This document shows positions 58,795 to 64,000 of a stretch of 64,000 nt of DNA, one piece after another. Within the stretch, counting starts at the first letter, position 1. Every line of letters begins with the position of its first letter. Made by a program: the position numbers and the translations under genes. The notes under the pieces are model-generated. The model had not been told where the DNA came from, searched no databases, and worked only from the letters and a program-made list of their open reading frames with translations. This stretch comes from Sphagnum compactum (lineage: Eukaryota > Bryophyta > Sphagnopsida > Sphagnales), in the NCBI GenBank assembly GCA_965153455.1, contig OZ234502.1:8463495-8527494 (forward strand). Direction: 5' to 3'.

Positions 58795-59470
58795 GTGCCT
58801 CCTACTTTAATTGTAACAATTAAATCCATCAAATGATTATGTTGCATCATTTCTTCGGAAGGGAAGTTATAGTAATTGGATTTGGTGACATCAAACTTAC
58901 AAAATTTGATGGCAATGCTTTGCTTTATAAAATGATAAAATCATCCTACTCATATGGCAACAACTAAATCAATTTAAATGATAATTTGGATTTTTTGTGA
59001 ATTACGTTTTGAGAGGGGAAGGTGTAGGTGGCTATGGTGACATCAACCTTGCAAAATTGATGGTAACACTTTGCTCAAAAAATTCATCTTAATACCTCCT
59101 ATTTTGTTGGAAGCAACTAAGCCTATTTAGATTATTTTGTTGTGTTGTTTGTTGGGAGGGGAAGTTACAAGTGGATCTAGTAACATTGAAAGTTTACAAA
59201 ATGCAATGGCAACATTTTGCACTACAAAATGTTAAGTGTTTCCTACTTTGTTTGCAATAACTAAATGAACTTAAATCATGGGTTGTCCAATTGTTTATGA
59301 ATTAGGAGTTGAGAGGGGAAATTAAAACCGGATTTGATGACATCAAGCTTACAAAATTTGTGAGTGCAAATTTTGTAGAAATTAAGCTTATTGTTCATGA
59401 TGGATGGGTTGAGAACTTATTAAAGAATATGATTGAAAATGAAACATTTGTTTTGGTGAAAGCCATTGTC
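58795..59470. repeat. Tandem array, unit about 150 bp, four copies plus a partial
   Basis: Units begin with ga(a/g)gggaagtt at 58858, 59013, 59156 and 59313. They continue with tggatttggtgacatcaaacttacaaaatttgatggcaatgctttgct and end with cctactttgttggcaacaactaaat. Spacing is 155, 143 and 157 bp. A partial unit precedes the first at about 58795. The 76-codon frame at 59309-59539 starts in the last copy and is doubtful. Confidence 0.85.
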
Positions 59471-60059
59471 AACAAGGAGGCCATTTTAACTTTCAATTTT
59501 GAATCAATATTCAATCATTGTTTAAATATTAAGTTTTAACATGTGCACACATATTTTTACTGTTCATGTTGATCAATATCAATTGATTGTTTATCGTTGT
59601 AATGTACAAAATGATGTGCATGTACATAATTTCCAACTTGAATCATCATAGTTCATAAAATGTTCAACTTTTTCTAATGGTTTAATCATAACACATTTCA
59701 TTCAATTTGATTCTTGAAAAATATTTCAAGGAGGGCATATGGTATTTCATAAAATTGTTTCTAATTTCTTTTTTTATGTGCAATGCATTTCAAGAATGTC
59801 CATAAAACTTCTTTTATCATTGTTTCATAAGCTTTAATGCCTAGTGTGAATCAATTGAGGTGAAATTGAAAAGTTAAAAAATGTGTCCAAACAATACGAT
59901 GGATCCAAACTTGAACAATTTATCAATGTTGAAAGACACATGGAAATTAGGCATCAAAGGTTTTTAAAGATGATTCCAATGACTCAACTATTTATAATGA
60001 GAAATGTTTTAAAAAATGGTTTACAATGAGGAGAGGTTTGTTTGTTTCATGGATTTAAT

Positions 60060-60800
60060 GTATGCACTTGATTTGTTTTTCATTCAAAAGCTAGGTTTTG
60101 TAGGGACGTTAGGATTGTCTTATATTCGGAATTAGTGCACAACATCTATGAATAAGGCATGATGATGTTATTAATGAATATTACGAATTAAGGTCTAAAA
60201 CTCTTTTCTATGTAGTCAATGAAACAATTTTTGAAATCTATTAAGGCTTGCTTTGAGTCTAGGAACTTGAGGTAACCAACAAAGGTAAACATTGGGAAAC
60301 ACATGCATTAGAGATGGAAAAATTGCCCATTGTAGAGGAAACGCAATTCCAAGACAGATAAAATAGGATCATCATGTTTGAAGTCATTACAAACTAGTCC
60401 GTAGGTAGTATTTGACATGCATTTTTCAGTTTCTCAGAGGTGCATCAATGACATTAATGTATTTGACATGTTTGCCCTAGTTGTTGATTTGTTTAAGGGT
60501 GAAACTAAAGTCTTGAATTTCATGGTGAATGGATCCATGTGATATCCATGGTACACTATTTATTAGCAGGTGAAATCTAAACAAGATGGAATCATTTTGT
60601 TCAAACCATAAACAAGTTTCAAAATGAAGAATTTTTCTTTTTTGCCAAAATGCAAGAGGTTGTGAGGAAATATGTTGAATGATGTTATGGTGTCTTGCAA
60701 TCAAGGTGGGTAATCCATAATCGTTGCCAACAATGGGACATGTGGAAACAATTTTGAACATAATGTATGGATGTGCGATGAACATGATGATTATTTAAAA
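60060..60800 (+). pseudogene. PIF/Harbinger transposase, broken
   Basis: The recognisable order on the plus strand is IRHDDVINEYYELRSKTLF (about 60150), a block before the first catalytic Asp, then YLTCIFQFLRGASMTLMYLT (about 60410-60470), equivalent to the W-H-x-F-F-G-x-x-G-S-x-N-D-I-N-V-L block with the second acidic residue. After that come AKMQE, then RKYVE-stop-CYGVLQSRWVI (about 60675-60715), matching the R-K-D-V-E-R-x-F-G-V-L-Q motif that holds the catalytic Glu, and NIMYGCAM near the end. Frameshifts and stops occur in every block. The partner Myb-like gene, ends and 3-bp target duplication were not identified. Open frames on the opposite strand are shadows. Confidence 0.8.
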
Positions 60801-61755
60801 GCTTTATTTGATCATGACATTGGATTTCAACTAAGAACGATTGACATTTGCAACTTACAAATATCAAGCATGGAAGAAATTGAAATTGTAAATAGACATT
60901 TCTTATTGAGTTCGAATTTGATTGAACATTCATGGGCCTTGAAAATCACCAATTTTGATTGAAATAAAATAACTTTTCTACTTTGTTGTAGCGTTTTGGT
61001 GTGAATTGTTCATTGTAACATTGTGCTTAGGATGTGTTGTGTAATGGCCACGTCACAAAAAATTTCATAGAAAAAAGGAGAATCAAAGAAAGACATATTC
61101 ATAAATAACTTGAGAGAGAGAGAGAGAGAGGCTTGAATAAAGAAAGAATGCATATCAAAGAATTTCCTAAAAGAAAAGGGAGGTTCATAGAGAGGGAAAA
61201 AGTTTGTAGAGAAAGAACAAAGCCTAAAAAGGTTTGCCCTTGCATTGTCATTGCTCACTTGTTGTTGCAACTCCCACTACAACAAAAAAATGTCATTTTC
61301 AATTAGGTGAAATACTTGAATTTAGCAACTTTGGATTTGAAACTTCCAAAAAGATTATGTAGTCAAAATAGAAATTACAAAACCCAAGTTGAAAAAGACA
61401 CTTTTTGTTGTAGTGTCCCCTTTATTTTATCATTGCCCCCTTGTGTTGCCATCATGTCATTTCAATTTCGGGCATTGCACTTGGCAACAAACCTAGAATG
61501 ATTGAGAGCTAAATACCTTGACGTTTTTTGGCAAGTCTCAACAAGGATTTCCCAAGGTAGTCATCATTTCTTCCACGCTAGGTTTGTTGCTCAGGCACTT
61601 TGGAACCCCACTCAAAGCACTAAGTCTCATCTTCATACATGTAGTGCTTCTTACACCCATTGGGCATGTTGTAAAAGCATTCAAGGCTATTGTTAAAAGC
61701 ACTATTATTAGCAAGACTCTCAAAATTTACCCCCTACCAACTCCAAAACGCTAAT
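60801..61755. other. Intergenic, no gene recognised
   Basis: A (GA)n tract is at about 61110-61130. Short frames on both strands (61307-61501, 61502-61754) lack recognised domains. Confidence 0.35.
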
Positions 61756-61870
61756 AGTGGTAATTTCTTTGGGATAGACGTGAAAAAGGAGCATTGTTTT
61801 CCAAGTGTAAAAAAAGTGGTATTTTCATTGGGGTAGACGTGAAAAAGGATCATTTTTTAACACTTCGAAA
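61756..61870. repeat. Two-copy direct repeat, period 59 bp
   Basis: agtggtaatttctttgggatagacgtgaaaaaggagcat at 61756 is repeated as agtggtattttcattggggtagacgtgaaaaaggatcat at 61815. It lies just 3' of the tRNA gene. Confidence 0.85.
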
Positions 61871-61938
61871 AGAAAAAAGTTCCTGACAAAATAGGGATAT
61901 AAAACGCCATCAGTTAGCTTGAAGCTTGTACTCTGTAC

Positions 61939-62010
61939 TATCAGAGCGAGGTTTCGATCCTCGGACCTGTGGGTTATGGGCCCACCACGCTTCCGCTGCG
62001 CCACTCTGAT
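61939..62010 (-). tRNA. Initiator tRNA-Met (anticodon CAT)
   Basis: The 72-nt gene folds fully. The acceptor arms are ATCAGAG (62010-62004) and CTCTGAT (61946-61940), with discriminator A at 61939. The anticodon stem GTGGG/CCCAC surrounds the loop CCCATAA with anticodon CAT, and the T stem CGAGG/CCTCG surrounds the loop ATCGAAA. The A1-T72 pair, three consecutive G-C pairs at the base of the anticodon stem, and A in place of T at the start of the T loop (ATCG rather than TTCG) are the hallmarks of eukaryotic initiator tRNA. There is no intron and no encoded CCA. An AAAA on the plus strand about 47 bases past the 3' end could act as the Pol III terminator. It charges methionine for the start codon in cytosolic translation. 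Confidence 0.96.
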
Positions 62011-64000
62011 ATCTGCGACACTGTGGTGGATTTGATTTTATTTAAAACCTAGTTTACACTTGAAGACGTTTGTAGGTCTCACTAATGAGAATTCCAATTT
62101 TATTTTTGGGGCACAGCGTGGTTTGTTTTGAAACTTCATAGGTCTATCTGAACTGTGAGTTCATTTTGGGGGAAATTCATGGAAAATTTCCTATCTTAAG
62201 GGTCTGAAACTGTGAGTTCAGTTTTTTGGGAATTTCATGGAACATTTCCTATGTTCAAAGTGTTGCTGGTTTGAACTTGTGACAAGGAATGGAGGCATTA
62301 CACACTGAGCAGCTGCTTATTAGAATTAGCCGTTCCAGTAAGATCTTTGTACATTCAACACACATTCTTTATGCCACTTAATCCTTGACACTAGAGGGAA
62401 GGGATGGTATTTTGATCCAATGTGTAACAGACAATACCACAAGCCAGGGATTCTGAATCCTGCAGTTTCTTTTAATGGCAAGAAAGGCAAACCGTGGTGT
62501 TGTGGCTAAATTGGGGTGATTTTGAGCTTTAAAATAACATCACAACAAAAGCCAATGCCGGAGATGCAGGTGGTCTCACCTCCAAGAGTTTTAAAGAGAA
62601 AGCCTCATCTTCCTGTAGGCCTTTCATAAAGCAGTGAAAAGCAACAGCAAGTAGCTAGTTACACCTCCAAGTCATGGCTGGATTCATATACCTTCTTCAT
62701 TACTCATGCTTGCAGTCACACCCGCATGGGTGTTGAACAAGAAATGGCAGACAGTGATTGTTAAGAAGTGGCAGGAGTAGTTCCCAGAACTCTGTCTAAA
62801 TTGCAGTTTCACATTTCACCATGGCAATACTCTGCACCTTCCAAGTTGGCAAAACGCTCACAACTATGTTACTGTGCAATAGCAACTGAAAGTGAAGCAA
62901 TATGTTGTGAAAAAGATTAAACTTGCACTGCAGATAGACCACCAGCGAGGTCCAAACACATTACAATCTAGCTCAATAACATGATGTCCAAATTTTGAGG
63001 ATAGAGATTCTGTGGGAGAGGAAGGAAACATGGAATTATACAAAGAAAGAGACACAGAGAGGTATGATCCAACCTTATGATCATGACAAATCTGCAAGTC
63101 TTTCAAACACAAGCCTCAATGTGAAATAACATGCTGCTGAACATGTAATCTAATTTGTCGAATCTTTAGTATCATATTGAGAAAACTGGAAATGGACAAC
63201 TTTCAGGTTTAGTATCAGCATTTAGTATGCCAAGAATGCTAGGTTGTCAACTGGAAGACCCTGTGGAATGCAAAACAATGAATCAACATTAGGTTGGATC
63301 AAAAATGATACACTGAAACACACATAATGGGCTCCAAATCTTTTGACAAGCTTGTACTTGAATCATTTATATGGTTGTTGAAACATTGTTTCATTCAACA
63401 AGCTCAGTATTGCTTAGCAGACATCATGAAGCTGACACTGTACCTTTCCTGAAATCACTTTCATCGTACAAAAGAACTAACTTTGGCAAATAAAGAGATT
63501 CATTACAGAGATCTTGACACTGAGCATACTCCTGAACTGCCAATGGAGGTTGTTGGGAGCAAATTAAGAGTCTGGGTCCCTTGATCGGGTTTCTCAATAC
63601 TGCCACCCCTCAAAGCTTGAGCCTAAAGTACATAGAAACTAGTGCAAAACTAATGGGGGTTAGAACTAATGGGGGTTTGAGAGGATGTAGGTCTACTTCT
63701 GAGGTCTGATTTAGTATGCCAAGAATTCTCACAGTTTGATACCAGAAAGCAGGCTTGTCTGCCTACATAAATTACATGTGTGTGTCCACTGCAGGGAATA
63801 TCAAAATTGTTGTCACATAAGACCAGAAGATGACACTGCAATTACTCAAGCTGCAAGATCTTGGATTGATTTGTAGCCTCCTGCTTCAAGCTGTGTTGCT
63901 AGTGATGTGTCTCCTGTCTTGATAATCTGCCCTGCCTCCTGCAATCCCATGCGTCTCTATTAATTGAGCAGACAAAAGTAACACTGCCCACTTATCAATA
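62011..64000. other. Intergenic, no gene recognised
   Basis: At 62148-62250 a segment gaactgtgagttcattttggggg..ttcatggaaaatttcctat is directly repeated after about 57 bp. Beyond 62300 base composition is more even, like the regions around the two protein genes, and may be intron or flank of a gene outside the window. No exon is recognised. Confidence 0.3.

Noticed and set aside
58795-59470. CRISPR-like array
   Set aside because: Regular spacing, but the whole 150-bp unit is repeated and diverged. There are no short identical repeats with unique spacers, and the genome is a plant's.
60477-60933. Minus-strand frames over the PIF/Harbinger relic
   Set aside because: The coding signal of the element lies on the plus strand; these are its shadow.

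Overview
This is a nuclear segment of a land-plant genome. Supporting signs are a plastid-type APS kinase, a GT37 (plant xyloglucan-type) fucosyltransferase, a eukaryotic initiator tRNA-Met gene, TTTAGGG telomere-type motifs, and decayed hAT, PIF/Harbinger, pogo-type and Ty3/gypsy elements. Only two convincing protein genes lie in 64 kb, and most of the rest is AT-rich, mutated transposon sequence. That suggests a large, repeat-rich genome. A fern, lycophyte or gymnosperm would fit, but the lineage cannot be fixed from the sequence alone.

Layout. 1-7.1 kb holds hAT-family relics: two end-to-end elements at 1304-4296, one with transposase fossils, a MITE-like relative at 5593-5937, and a possible Copia LTR end with primer binding site at 5012-5024. 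10.8-21.0 kb is a heavily decayed minus-strand Ty3/gypsy element with recognisable integrase, RNase H, reverse transcriptase and a gag zinc knuckle. 21.9-23.9 kb holds dispersed repeats and a TG-rich minisatellite leading into the APS kinase gene (23903-24973, plus). Behind it is an imperfect tandem duplication, and at 28.0-29.1 kb a GC-rich island with a TATA box and no recognised protein gene. 29-41 kb is mostly unassigned AT-rich DNA. A broken pogo-type (DDE_1) transposase lies at 41238-42122 (minus). The fucosyltransferase gene is at 48401-50329 (minus). 52.2-59.5 kb is unusually rich in tandem repeats, including a 60-bp unit carrying TTTAGGG pairs, CCTA and TTAGGTTTAG degenerate arrays, and two larger-unit arrays. 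A broken PIF/Harbinger transposase is at about 60.1-60.8 kb, followed by an intact initiator tRNA-Met gene (61939-62010, minus). The last 2 kb holds nothing recognised.

The two protein genes belong to separate pathways: PAPS supply for sulfation and sulfur metabolism, and Golgi cell-wall glycan fucosylation. Nothing suggests they work together. Both have single uninterrupted coding frames, which is the most notable feature of the genic part. I did not find a new multi-gene system. The most interesting structures are the end-to-end hAT pair, the cluster of telomere-like and CCTA arrays at 54.7-56.6 kb, and the intronless APS kinase with a long N-terminal extension and a minisatellite leader.
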